DNA of 64,000 bases from Kiritimatiellales bacterium (GCA_041656295.1 JBBADV010000002.1:197191-261190), one strand, 5' to 3'. Numbered from the stretch's first letter, positions 53,492-62,748 are shown. Notes: a model not told the origin generated them from the letters alone. A program made the numbers and translations.

Positions 53492-54274
53492 ATGAAGAAG
53501 AGGTGGTTAATCAGTATGATAGCAACAGCGGTTGCAGGGTATATTCAAGCGGGTATAATTCTTAACTTTACCGCAAACGGAACAGATGCCGGGCCAACAG
53601 CTCAGGGTTGGACTGCGTCGGGAACGACATTACGTTATTATACGAATGAAACATTTGGAAGTGTATCGTATAATGCCTGGGTATTTCAATCAGTTGCCGG
53701 AGATACAGGAGATTATTTTTTAAATCCGGGCATAGCTAATACGAATGCGATGCGGACAGACGGCTGGACTGTAACTTATGTTTCGCGCACGGCACTGGCA
53801 CCTTCGCAAGGATATCACCGCCTCCGGCTTCGTGATGGTTCGGGGTATTTTGATCTGCATTTCGTAGCAGGATCTACTAGTAGTATTGCCAATGGATTGT
53901 ATCTTGCAAACGCAGGGACGGGGTATCAACTTATACAATCTTTGGATTTATCCGGTGGCTACAACACCATTCAACTGACGTATGAACCGCTTATTGCAGG
54001 AAGTCTTAATGATAATGATGTCATTAAAATATGGATTAATGGAGGGGAAGCTCTTTCAACGACCAGAGCGGCTTGTAATCTGGGGGCTACCGGAATCATT
54101 CGGGCTGAATTTGCTGATGCGGCAACAGGCGGGGCGGGATTGTTTGCTGTTAATCAGTTTACATTGGAAACCGGCATCAATGTTATTCCGGAACCGAGTA
54201 CACTTGGTTTATTTTCAATATCTGTATTGACCATATTAGGTATTCGTTTGCGTTTAAAAAACGTAATGAAATAA
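53492..54274 (+). CDS. PEP-CTERM protein, stand-alone cluster-2 domain
   Basis: 260 aa. Signal peptide, cluster-2 domain (TDGWTVTYVSRTALAPSQGY, RLRDGSGYFDLHFV, DNDVIKIWINGG), and an intact tail VIPEPSTLGLFSISVLTILG then IRLRLKNVMK. Intact counterpart of the 51063 gene. The domain aligns with the N-terminal part of the 51875, 54290 and 55154 proteins. Likely surface-displayed. Ribosome site AAAGGA. Confidence 0.85.
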   Translation: MKKRWLISMIATAVAGYIQAGIILNFTANGTDAGPTAQGWTASGTTLRYYTNETFGSVSYNAWVFQSVAGDTGDYFLNPGIANTNAMRTDGWTVTYVSRTALAPSQGYHRLRLRDGSGYFDLHFVAGSTSSIANGLYLANAGTGYQLIQSLDLSGGYNTIQLTYEPLIAGSLNDNDVIKIWINGGEALSTTRAACNLGATGIIRAEFADAATGGAGLFAVNQFTLETGINVIPEPSTLGLFSISVLTILGIRLRLKNVMK

Positions 54275-54289
54275 TAAAAAGGTTGTTTT

Positions 54290-55006
54290 ATGCATGCGCG
54301 GATAAATGTAATGAATAGTTTTGTTGTCGGTGTACTGTGCTTTTTATGCACTTCTGCGAGCGCTGTCGTCGGTATTTCATATTCGGCACCGGGTGATCCT
54401 ACAGGACAGAAATGGACGGCGGATATACGCGGAATCATCGTTCGTGATATAACACACACGATAAACAAAATTGATTATCCGGCATGGGAGTTTGACTCTT
54501 TGAAGGATCAAAAAGGGTGGTATCTTAATACCACCTTTGATGAATCTGCAAAAAAACTGATGCAAGAAACCGGCTGGACGTGGACCTATATTTCACTGAC
54601 CAAACTTGCGCCGGCAGCCGGATACCATACTGCAAAATTCAGAGATGGCAATCGGCTGTGGGAAGTGCAGTTGCGTCAGAGTAAAGCTTCCGGTAACGGA
54701 GTGTGGCTGCATTTCGGTGCAGGGAAGTATAAACAGTTAAAACGAATGAATCTAGATGATGGATTTCATATCGTTCAGGTTACCTGTGCACCGGCGAATC
54801 CGGGAAGTTATGACAATAATGACCTGATTACATTTTATGTAAACGGGGAGAAAGTGCATGAAATGCGTCGGCGCCAGCAGGAACTGACCACCGGGGTTAT
54901 TCGCGGAGAAATACTTGATGAAGCCATCGGCGGGCCGGGAAATTTTGCGGTTAAAACTTACCGGATTGATACCGGTGTAGATCTGAGCGCTTACCTTATA
55001 AAGTAA
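54290..55006 (+). CDS. secreted stand-alone cluster-2 domain without sorting signal
   Basis: 238 aa. Signal peptide (MNSFVVGVLCFLCTSASA from the second Met) and the cluster-2 domain (ETGWTWTYISLTKLAPAAGY, VNGEKVHEMRRRQQELTTGV), ending VDLSAYLIK. No catalytic domain and no PEP-CTERM. Very close to the N-terminal domain of the next protein (55154). Confidence 0.75.
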   Translation: MHARINVMNSFVVGVLCFLCTSASAVVGISYSAPGDPTGQKWTADIRGIIVRDITHTINKIDYPAWEFDSLKDQKGWYLNTTFDESAKKLMQETGWTWTYISLTKLAPAAGYHTAKFRDGNRLWEVQLRQSKASGNGVWLHFGAGKYKQLKRMNLDDGFHIVQVTCAPANPGSYDNNDLITFYVNGEKVHEMRRRQQELTTGVIRGEILDEAIGGPGNFAVKTYRIDTGVDLSAYLIK

Positions 55007-55025
55007 TGGACATATTATAGGTTAT

Positions 55026-55066
55026 AAAAATTGCTGGCGGCTAAACAACAGCTGCCAGCGATTTTT
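55026..55066 (+). terminator. intrinsic terminator between 54290 and 55154 genes
   Basis: TTGCTGGCGGC pairs with GCTGCCAGCGA around loop TAAACAACA, flanked by AAAAA and TTTTT (55026-55066). May act in both directions. Confidence 0.75.
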
Positions 55067-55153
55067 ATGACGGGACTGTGAATGCTCTTGTTCAATCTAA
55101 AAAAACAAATAACTTAAATAGAGAACGATAGGTAAGAAAGATTAAAGGTTATT

Positions 55154-57364
55154 ATGATTACAGGGAAAAAAGCGCAAGGAGCTTATATGTTGATATTCAT
55201 GTTATTATTTGTTTTTTTGTCGACAAAAGCCTCTGACGGCATTATTTATTCAGCGCCCGGAGATCCTGTTGAACAGCAGTGGACTGAAGATTTGCGGGGA
55301 ATCACTGTCCGTAGTATAACGAATGACATTAGAGGGAATACGTATCCGGCATTAGAATTTGAATCATCACCTGATCAGAAAGGATGGTATCTAAACACGA
55401 GTATGGCGAAGCCCGTACAGATGTCTATGCGGGAAATCGGCTGGACGTGGACTTATATTTCGCTGACAAAACTTGCGCCATCTGCCGGTTCTCATACCGC
55501 TAAGTTCAGGGATGGAAACCGGTTGTGGGAACTACAGTTTCGTCAGGGCGGTTCCTCCGAGAACGGATTGTGGCTGCATTACGGTTCTGGAAAGTATACT
55601 CATTTAAAACAAATCAATTTAAATGACGCATATCACATTTTTCAGGTTACCTGTACGCCCGCAAACCCGGGGAATTATGATGAAGATGATCTGATTGCAT
55701 TTTATGTGAACGGGAAAAAAGTGCATGAAATGCGCCGGCATCAGCAGGAGCTGACCACCGGGGTTGTCCGTGGAGAAATTCTGGATGAGGCCGCTGGCGG
55801 CTCCGGCAGTTTCGCCGTCAATCTTTATCGGATTGATGCCGGTGTAGGTCTGGATTTATACCGTCCGAAGGAGGGTGGAATCACAATACTGCCCGACGCT
55901 GTGCAACCGGCGGGCGATGATTCTGCTGCGTTTAATGTCGCTTCTCGGCGCGAGCTTTTTGTAGACCATACGTTAATTGAAACTATGACCGGTGGTGCGG
56001 AGTTGCGTATGCATCATCCCCATCCTGCCGGCAAGGTTCTGGATTTCATGGAAGAATGGGAAGGCCGATATGCCAATTACGGCACAATTATCAATGACGG
56101 TCGACAATTCCGGCTCTATTACCGTTCCGGGAATCCGCGGCATAATATAACGAATCAGGTCACCTGTATGGCGGTTTCTGATGATGGGATTCATTGGGAT
56201 AAGCCGGTTTTAGGATTGCATGAACAGGATGGCAGCAAAAATAATAATATTGTTTTTTCCGATGCAACTGCCGCCGGCCATAATTTTACACCGTTTTTAG
56301 ATACAAATCCGGATTGTTTGCCGGATGCAAAATTTAAAGCATTGGGCGGTATCTACAGATACACCAAAGATCCGGAGGTGAAAGGCCTGCTGGGGTTTGT
56401 TTCTCCGGACGGGATTCATTGGAAGCAGATCGGCGGGAATCCATTGATCGAACGGCCGTCATTTTATGCGTTCGACAGCCAGAATATTGCTTTCTGGTCG
56501 GAGGCCGAGAAAAAGTATGTCGGCTTTTTCCGGGCATGGATCGGAACAAATCCGGCGCAGGGGAATTATTCTAACGGGATCCGGTGGATCGGAAAAACAA
56601 CTAGTGATGATTTTATCAATTGGTCTCCAATAGAGATACTGGGCATTTTTCATGCCGGAGAAGAGGCTCCGAAGTACGATTTATATACAAATCAAACATT
56701 CCCATATTACCGGGCGCCGCATATTTATATTGCAACAGCGACCCGGTTTATGGAAGGCCGGCAGGTGGTCAGCGCCGCGCAGGCAAAAGAAATTAATGTT
56801 GATCCGCAATATTTCCGGGATTGTTCTGATGTGATTCTGCTCAGCATGCGCGCCGGAGGCACCGCATATCAGCAACCGTTTCTATCTTCTTTCCTGCGGC
56901 CGGGACCCGGTTTGCGAAACTGGATTTCGCGCACCAATTATCCGATTCTGGATACAATTCCCACCGGTGACACTGAAATGAGCCTGTATATTTTTCAGGA
57001 TTATGCACAACCGACTGCTCACATACAACGATACACGTTGCGTATCGATGGATTTACGTCGGTTTCTGCGCCATTTGAAGGCGGGACTCTGTTGACAAGA
57101 CCAGTGTATTTTAATGGTAAAAAACTGGAGTTAAATTTCTGGACCAGCGCTGCCGGCGGTATCCGGGTTGAACTGCAGGATAGAACCGGTACGCCGATTA
57201 AGGGTTATACACTGGCGGATTGTGATGAATTAATCGGAAATGAAATTTCCCGCTCTGTGTGCTGGAAAGGCAGTCCGGATGTAGGACCGCTTACCGGAAA
57301 AGAAATCCGGATTTTCTTTAAATTGAAAGATGCAGATGTGTACTCTTTCAAATTCAACGAGTAG
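55154..57364 (+). CDS. secreted cluster-2 domain fused to a glycosidase-like propeller (GH32/GH43-type)
   Basis: 736 aa. Signal peptide (KKAQGAYMLIFMLLFVFLST), cluster-2 domain at about 28-235, then a 490-residue region homologous to the 46598 protein (RRELFVDHTLIE; FRLYYRSG; AVSDDGIHWDKPVLGLHEQD; HNFTPFLDTNP; SFKFNE at the end). The fusion links the two parts that are separate genes in cluster 1 (45905 and 46598). Activity not assigned. Confidence 0.8.
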   Translation: MITGKKAQGAYMLIFMLLFVFLSTKASDGIIYSAPGDPVEQQWTEDLRGITVRSITNDIRGNTYPALEFESSPDQKGWYLNTSMAKPVQMSMREIGWTWTYISLTKLAPSAGSHTAKFRDGNRLWELQFRQGGSSENGLWLHYGSGKYTHLKQINLNDAYHIFQVTCTPANPGNYDEDDLIAFYVNGKKVHEMRRHQQELTTGVVRGEILDEAAGGSGSFAVNLYRIDAGVGLDLYRPKEGGITILPDAVQPAGDDSAAFNVASRRELFVDHTLIETMTGGAELRMHHPHPAGKVLDFMEEWEGRYANYGTIINDGRQFRLYYRSGNPRHNITNQVTCMAVSDDGIHWDKPVLGLHEQDGSKNNNIVFSDATAAGHNFTPFLDTNPDCLPDAKFKALGGIYRYTKDPEVKGLLGFVSPDGIHWKQIGGNPLIERPSFYAFDSQNIAFWSEAEKKYVGFFRAWIGTNPAQGNYSNGIRWIGKTTSDDFINWSPIEILGIFHAGEEAPKYDLYTNQTFPYYRAPHIYIATATRFMEGRQVVSAAQAKEINVDPQYFRDCSDVILLSMRAGGTAYQQPFLSSFLRPGPGLRNWISRTNYPILDTIPTGDTEMSLYIFQDYAQPTAHIQRYTLRIDGFTSVSAPFEGGTLLTRPVYFNGKKLELNFWTSAAGGIRVELQDRTGTPIKGYTLADCDELIGNEISRSVCWKGSPDVGPLTGKEIRIFFKLKDADVYSFKFNE

Positions 57365-57421
57365 CGTTGAATTATTTCTCCGCGGACACGAGCATCTGCA
57401 GGGATTAATCGGAGATATGGC

Positions 57422-58078
57422 ATGAAAGCGGCAGATCAGGTTTTAAACTGGATTGAAACGTATATTGAGGAAAATCATCTGGGCGAAGGTGATTCGCTGC
57501 CCAGTGAGCATACCATTATGGCGGAGAGCGGCGCCGGGCGTTCTTCAGTTCGTGAAACGCTATCCGCCTTGAAAATCTTAGGGATCATCCAGTCTCGCCA
57601 GAAAAGCGGCATTCGCATTATTCGCAATCCGATTACACTGGGTTTCCGGCACTATTTTTCTGATCAGTATGATGACCCTGAACAGTATGACGATATGGTG
57701 GAATTCCGAATGGCAATGGAGTGGGGCCTGGGAACGCTTATTTTTAAGCACATTAACGCCCCGACCATCAAGGCGCTTCAGTCTCTTGTTCAAGAAGTGG
57801 AGATGTTAAGCAATGCCACCCTGGAAGATATTACTCTGGCCGAGATTGAATTTCACCGAATTTTAATCACCGGGTGTGGAAACCGGCTGGCCGGATTGTT
57901 TGTCCATGTGTATGAACCGATTTTTAGAAACTGGTGGACCGTTAAAAATTTTGAGCAAGTTGATGATTACGGCAAAGCCTGGGTTCAACAGCATAAAGGC
58001 ATTGTTGATGCGCTCATTCAGAAAAATGAAAAACTGTTCTTGAAACTGCTCAAAAAACATACCCGGCCGTACCTTTAA
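57422..58078 (+). CDS. GntR-family regulator, FadR subfamily (cluster 2)
   Basis: 218 aa, paralogue of the 50068 protein (shared ADQVLNWIETYIEEN, IRIIRNPITLGFRHYFSDQY). Winged helix at 5-70 with recognition region GAGRSSVRETLSALK, which differs from GFSRASVREALTALK in the cluster-1 protein. FCD domain at about 88-212 with EFHRILITGC and FVHVYEPIFRNWW. It closes cluster 2 and is the best candidate for TATTGTC-N-GACAATA at sites E and F. Confidence 0.88.
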   Translation: MKAADQVLNWIETYIEENHLGEGDSLPSEHTIMAESGAGRSSVRETLSALKILGIIQSRQKSGIRIIRNPITLGFRHYFSDQYDDPEQYDDMVEFRMAMEWGLGTLIFKHINAPTIKALQSLVQEVEMLSNATLEDITLAEIEFHRILITGCGNRLAGLFVHVYEPIFRNWWTVKNFEQVDDYGKAWVQQHKGIVDALIQKNEKLFLKLLKKHTRPYL

Positions 58079-58146
58079 GAACCATTCAATTTTATATTGA
58101 TAAACAATTTGAAAATAAAAAAAAAGATTGCGCACCGATTGAGTTT

Positions 58147-59082
58147 ATGTCAGTCATAATAAAATACATGAAGCAAGAAATATTATCCGGCATTTCGAAG
58201 CTGACGCTAGGAACAGTGCAGTTCGGTTTGAATTACGGCATTGCCAATTCCGGCGGGCAGCCGGAATATCGGACATGCCGCGATATTGTAGCCGGTGCAC
58301 TGGAAGCCGGAATCAACTGTTTCGATACCGCGGCGATGTACGGTGAGAGTGAAAAAGTTCTCGGCCTGGCGCTGACGGAACTCAATGCCGGAGATAAAGC
58401 GGTGCTGGTGAGTAAAAGTCCGCCGGTCAGCGAGGCGAAAATTCCGGCGGATGAAGTTGAAACGTTTATTGAAAAATCACTGCGGCAGTCGCTGAAAAAT
58501 CTGGGAGTTGACTCTCTGCCGGTTTTTCTGTTCCACCGCGATCAGGATATTGCCTGGATGGATGCTTTGCACCGGATGAAAGAGCTGGGGCTTGTGCAAA
58601 GAATCGGAGTGTCGGTGGATTCGCTTGAGCTCGCCGGGCAGATTTTCAGTCATTCTCTGGTGGATGCAGTGCAGCTGCCGCACAATCTGTTTGACCGCCG
58701 TTTTTCTTCCGGGCCGTATTTTAAGGCACTGTATCAACGAAACGCTTTGCTGTTTATTCGCAGTGCATTTTTGCAAGGACTGCTGCTGATGCCTGAAGAA
58801 AAAATCCCTGTTGCGCTGAGTGTGGTTGTTCCTGTCCGGCATAAACTGGAAGAAATTGCCCGTACTGCGGGAATGGGTATGCCGGAACTTTGCTTGCGGT
58901 ATAATTTCAGTTTTCCGGAAATCACCAGTGTGCTGATTGGAGTGGATTCGGTGCAGCAGCTAAAAGAAAATGTAATGATGCTTGAGCGCGGCCCGCTGGA
59001 CGCAGCGTTGCTCGATTTGATTCATGAAAGTGTGCCGGAGTTTCCGGAATCAATTATTCGTCCGTCGCAGTGGAGTAAATAG
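58147..59082 (+). CDS. aldo/keto reductase
   Basis: 311 aa. LTLGTVQFGLNYGIANSGGQ, NCFDTAAMYGESEKVLGLAL (Asp and Tyr of the tetrad), VLVSKS (Lys) and FLFHRD (His) match the AKR fold. Similar proteins act on sugars or in polysaccharide biosynthesis. The start may be ATG 58168; neither has a good ribosome site. First gene of the 58-64 kb catabolic run. Confidence 0.85.
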   Translation: MSVIIKYMKQEILSGISKLTLGTVQFGLNYGIANSGGQPEYRTCRDIVAGALEAGINCFDTAAMYGESEKVLGLALTELNAGDKAVLVSKSPPVSEAKIPADEVETFIEKSLRQSLKNLGVDSLPVFLFHRDQDIAWMDALHRMKELGLVQRIGVSVDSLELAGQIFSHSLVDAVQLPHNLFDRRFSSGPYFKALYQRNALLFIRSAFLQGLLLMPEEKIPVALSVVVPVRHKLEEIARTAGMGMPELCLRYNFSFPEITSVLIGVDSVQQLKENVMMLERGPLDAALLDLIHESVPEFPESIIRPSQWSK

Positions 59083-59396
59083 CAGATTCGCCACAAAAAA
59101 CACGAAAAACAAATCTAACCACAGAATACACTGCACACACAGATTTTTTAACAAAGAGGTAACAAAGGAAAACAGGAGAAAATGGTAGGGCGCGCAGTCC
59201 CTTGCGCGCCGTATATATGAAAAATTATAACATGAAATGTAGCGCAAGCGTCCCGCTTGCTTAAACAACCGGGACGGTTGTTCTACTTAGATTCAACCGC
59301 TGATAACACGGAGATAAACGGATTTAAAACACGAAAATGGAGATCACTAAAAATAACCTAAAGCCTCTAGCCTAAAGTCTAAGGTCTTTTAAAATT
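59083..59396. repeat. repeat-rich intergenic region with dispersed GC-rich hairpin, copy 3
   Basis: GGCGCGCA-GTCCCT-TGCGCGCC (59189-59210) is a perfect hairpin, preceded by AACAAAGAGGTAACAAAGG as at 34 kb. Further palindromic text AGCGCAAGCG-TCC-CGCTTGC follows at about 59241. The rest is ACACGAAAA-type filler. No gene. Confidence 0.65.
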
Positions 59397-60362
59397 ATGA
59401 AAACAAATAACCTGCCTCTTAAAAATAAAACCATCCGTCTGGCGATGATCGGAAGCACGTCCGGCAACGGCCATCCCTATTCGTGGAGCGCGATTTTCAA
59501 CGGCTACGACCGCGAGCGCATGACGAATGAATGTCCGTTTACCGGGATTCCGCAGTATTTAAATAAAGAACCTGCCGATACGCTGCGGATCCCCGGCGCT
59601 GAAGTGACGCATATCTGCTGCATCGGCGACGGCGGGTTTTCTGCGGAACATGTGGCCGCCTGCTCACTGATTCCGAATGTTGTCGAGCGTCCGGAAGAGG
59701 TGATCGGTCAGGTGGATGCGGTGATTGTGGCGACGGATAAAGGGTATGAACACGTTGAGCGCTGCCGTCCGTTTATTAAGACGGGCCTGCCGCTGTTTGT
59801 CGACAAGCCGCTGGCGGATAATACGGCCGATCTTGACACGTTTATTCAATGGGTGAACGACGGGCATGCAATCATGTCGTCGAGCAGTATGCGCTATGCC
59901 AAAGAGTTTATGCCGTACCGGCTTTCAACCCGCGAACTGGGCGACTTGCGGTTTGTTTCCATTACGTCGCCGAAGAGCTGGGAGCGTTACGGCATTCATG
60001 CACTGGAGGCGATTTATCCGATACTGGGTCCCGGATTTTTATCTGTCCGGAACACCGGCAGCGAAAAGCGGAATGTCGTCCATATTAAACACCGTTCCGG
60101 TGCGGACGCCGTCGTCATAGTGTCGGCGGATATGTACGGCTCGTTCGGCTGCCTGCAGTTGTGCGGTACGGCGGGGTCGGTTCAAACCGTATTTAAGGAC
60201 AGCTTTTTTTCATTTAAAGCACAGCTGGAAGCCTTTGTTGAATACCTGCGCACCGGAACGCATCCGTTTCCGTTTTCGGAAACGGTTGAGCTTATCCGGA
60301 TGGTTGCCGCCGGTATTCGCAGCAGAGAAGAGCAGGGAACGGAAATCTGGATTAACGAATAA
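59397..60362 (+). CDS. Gfo/Idh/MocA-like oxidoreductase
   Basis: 321 aa. Rossmann start RLAMIGSTSGNGHPYSW, DAVIVATDKG, and LFVDKPLADN (variant of the EKP motif). The C-terminal half is the dehydrogenase fold with no obvious second domain. Such enzymes oxidise or reduce sugars or inositols with NAD(P). Substrate unknown; neighbours suggest sugar or sugar-acid metabolism. Confidence 0.8.
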   Translation: MKTNNLPLKNKTIRLAMIGSTSGNGHPYSWSAIFNGYDRERMTNECPFTGIPQYLNKEPADTLRIPGAEVTHICCIGDGGFSAEHVAACSLIPNVVERPEEVIGQVDAVIVATDKGYEHVERCRPFIKTGLPLFVDKPLADNTADLDTFIQWVNDGHAIMSSSSMRYAKEFMPYRLSTRELGDLRFVSITSPKSWERYGIHALEAIYPILGPGFLSVRNTGSEKRNVVHIKHRSGADAVVIVSADMYGSFGCLQLCGTAGSVQTVFKDSFFSFKAQLEAFVEYLRTGTHPFPFSETVELIRMVAAGIRSREEQGTEIWINE

Positions 60363-60503
60363 GGAGAGCCTTGAATCGAAAATAGAAGAAATATTCATTC
60401 ATCGCAAAAGAACGCAGAGAACGCAGGAAAAGACAGAATTTGAGATGAAGATTGGCAGCCGCCGGAAATGCAAAAGACACAGAAAGAGAAAGGTTTTTGA
60501 ATT

Positions 60504-60959
60504 ATGATAATTGATCGCATAGAAAATGTACCGTTGTATGCCGGGCTTGGAGCAAAGGTGCAGCAGGCGCTGGAATATCTCGCTAAAACAGATTTTAAGG
60601 CGCTGGAATCGGGACGGTATGAGATTGCCGGCGATGAGGTGTTTGCGCTGGTTCAACGGTATGAAACGAAACCGCATGATCAGGGTTTATGGGAAGCGCA
60701 CCGGCGTTATATTGATGTACAGTATCTTGTTTCCGGCAGTGAAATCATGGGATATGCGCCGCTGGATACGCTGGCTGTTAAAGAACCGTACAAACCGGAA
60801 AATGACTGCGAGCTGTTAACCGGCACCGGAGATTTTTTGACGGTGTCGCCGCGCATGTTTGCCGTGTTTTTCCCGCAGGATGCGCACATGCCCGGGCTGA
60901 TGAATAAAATACCGGAACCGGTCATCAAAGTCGTCGTAAAAGTGCAATGTGAAAATTGA
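60504..60959 (+). CDS. YhcH/YjgK/YiaL family protein
   Basis: 151 aa, the usual size. YETKPHDQGLWEAHRRYIDVQYLVSG and the C-terminal MFAVFFPQDAHMPG with the conserved metal-binding Glu/His pattern fit the family. E. coli relatives sit in sialic-acid (yhcH) and ulosonate (yiaL) gene clusters and may be sugar isomerases or anomerases. AAAGG ribosome site. Confidence 0.88.
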   Translation: MIIDRIENVPLYAGLGAKVQQALEYLAKTDFKALESGRYEIAGDEVFALVQRYETKPHDQGLWEAHRRYIDVQYLVSGSEIMGYAPLDTLAVKEPYKPENDCELLTGTGDFLTVSPRMFAVFFPQDAHMPGLMNKIPEPVIKVVVKVQCEN

Positions 60960-61140
60960 GAAAAGTAAGAAGTGTGGAGAACAGAGCGTGAAATTTAAAA
61001 TTAGAGCGTAGTCAGAAAAATTATAGCCGCAAAAATGCACAAAAAACACAAAACTGCAGCGCTGGCTCTTTTCCCATTAGCGAGAATCCGTGTTTATTGC
61101 TGCTTCGCTGCTAGCTACTGAAAAATTAAGGAGAACTAAA

Positions 61141-61956
61141 ATGAATGTAATTACAATGAGACAGAGTCGTGTATTAAAAAAAATGCGCAACGGTGAAGTT
61201 GCGACCTGTGTAAAACTGAATCTTGCTGATCCGGCGGTGACGGAAATTGCCGCGTTGGCGGGATTCGACTGTGTCTGGCTGGATATGGAGCATGTTCCGC
61301 ACACCGACAGCGTGATTATCAACCACGTTCGCGCTTCAAAAATGCATGACATGGATACACTGGTGCGTGTTCAGCGCGGCAACTACAGCAATCTGATTCA
61401 CCCGCTGGAAATGGATGCCACCGGCGTGATGGTGCCGCATCTGATGAATCTGAAAGAGGCGAAAGAAATAGTGTACTATACAAAATTCCATCCCGTCGGC
61501 CGCCGTCCGCTGGATGGCGGCTATGCCGACGGCGCCTACTGCCTGCTTCCGCCGGATGATTATCTGAAACAGGCCAACGAACAGCGTTTCACGGTGGTGC
61601 AGATTGAAGATCCGGAGCCGCTCGATGAGCTGGAAGAGATCGCTAAACTGGACGGAATTGACATGCTGTTTTTCGGCGCCGCGGATTTCAGTCAGGGCAT
61701 CGGCACGCCGTGCCGGTGGGATAATCCGAAAATTGCCGGGACGCGCAAACGGGTTGCCGAAGTTGCGCGCAAATACGGAAAATTTGCCGGCACACCGTGC
61801 GGCATTGGCAATTTTGATGAGTTTGCTGATCTCGGTTATCAGTTCCTCAGTGTCGGTGCGGATGTCGTCGGACTGGGCGAATATTTCGGTGGCATTGTTT
61901 CCGCGCTCAAGGGCACGCGCGCCGGAAAAATTGAAAGTATTTATAAAGGGAAGTAG
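61141..61956 (+). CDS. HpcH/HpaI family aldolase
   Basis: 271 aa from ATG 61141 (AAGGAG upstream; frame open to 61090). GFDCVWLDMEHVPHTD, MVPHLMNLKEAKEIV, and the FFGAADFSQGIG segment match class II HpcH/HpaI aldolases, which cleave 2-keto-3-deoxy acids such as KDR (YfaU) or HHED with a divalent metal. Fits cleavage of a deoxy sugar acid into pyruvate and an aldehyde. Partners: SDR and Gfo/Idh dehydrogenases beside it. Confidence 0.85.
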   Translation: MNVITMRQSRVLKKMRNGEVATCVKLNLADPAVTEIAALAGFDCVWLDMEHVPHTDSVIINHVRASKMHDMDTLVRVQRGNYSNLIHPLEMDATGVMVPHLMNLKEAKEIVYYTKFHPVGRRPLDGGYADGAYCLLPPDDYLKQANEQRFTVVQIEDPEPLDELEEIAKLDGIDMLFFGAADFSQGIGTPCRWDNPKIAGTRKRVAEVARKYGKFAGTPCGIGNFDEFADLGYQFLSVGADVVGLGEYFGGIVSALKGTRAGKIESIYKGK

Positions 61957-61965
61957 AGGCGGGAT

Positions 61966-62748
61966 ATGCATGTTAAAGATTTATTAAGTTTAAAAAATAA
62001 AATCGCATTAGTCACCGGCGGCGAAGGTAAATACGGCCGGTGTCTTACTGAAGCGCTGGCCGAAGCGGATGCCAAAGTGATTATCGCGTCGCCGTTTCCC
62101 GACGAATGCAAAAAAGTCGCCGGTGAATTTCAGGGCAACGGCCTGGATGTCCATGCGCTTCAAGTGGATCAGGCGGATCATGAATCGGTGCTCAACCTGA
62201 AAGAGCAGATCAGGCAGCAGTACGGACGATTGAACGTTTTAGTGAACTGCGCAGTGGCGCGGCCGATGAAGGGATATAATGCGCCGCTGGAGCAGTGGAA
62301 ACTATCGATGGACGTGAATGCCACCGGACTGTTTGATATTACCCGTGAAATGGCGGATCTGATGGCGCAAGGCGGCGGCGGAACCATTGTGAATATTGCC
62401 TCGATGATGGGCATGTTCGGCCCCGATCTTACGAACTATGAAGGTCTGCCGGATGCATGGAAAGATCAGCCGCCGGATTATTTTTTTCATAAGGGCGGTA
62501 TGCTCACGCTGACGCGTTATCTGGCACGCGTGCTGGCGGATAAAAAAATCAGAGTGAATGCCATCAGCCCCGGCGGAATTGCTGCCGGTCAACCGGACCG
62601 GTTTGTTGAAAATTATACCAAAAAAGTTCCGGTCGGACGGCTGGCGAATAATGACGACATTAAAGGCACCGTCGTTTTTCTCGCATCGGAGGCGTCGGCG
62701 TATATTAACGGTGAAAATATTCTTATGGATGGTGGTATGCACGCCTGA
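61966..62748 (+). CDS. short-chain dehydrogenase/reductase
   Basis: 260 aa. Cofactor motif ALVTGGEGKYGR, VNCAVARPM in place of NNAG, catalytic Y-x-x-x-K as YFFHK, and C-terminal INGENILMDGGMHA. Likely oxidises a sugar or sugar acid before aldolase cleavage. Only 9 bases after the aldolase gene, so one transcript. Confidence 0.9.
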   Translation: MHVKDLLSLKNKIALVTGGEGKYGRCLTEALAEADAKVIIASPFPDECKKVAGEFQGNGLDVHALQVDQADHESVLNLKEQIRQQYGRLNVLVNCAVARPMKGYNAPLEQWKLSMDVNATGLFDITREMADLMAQGGGGTIVNIASMMGMFGPDLTNYEGLPDAWKDQPPDYFFHKGGMLTLTRYLARVLADKKIRVNAISPGGIAAGQPDRFVENYTKKVPVGRLANNDDIKGTVVFLASEASAYINGENILMDGGMHA

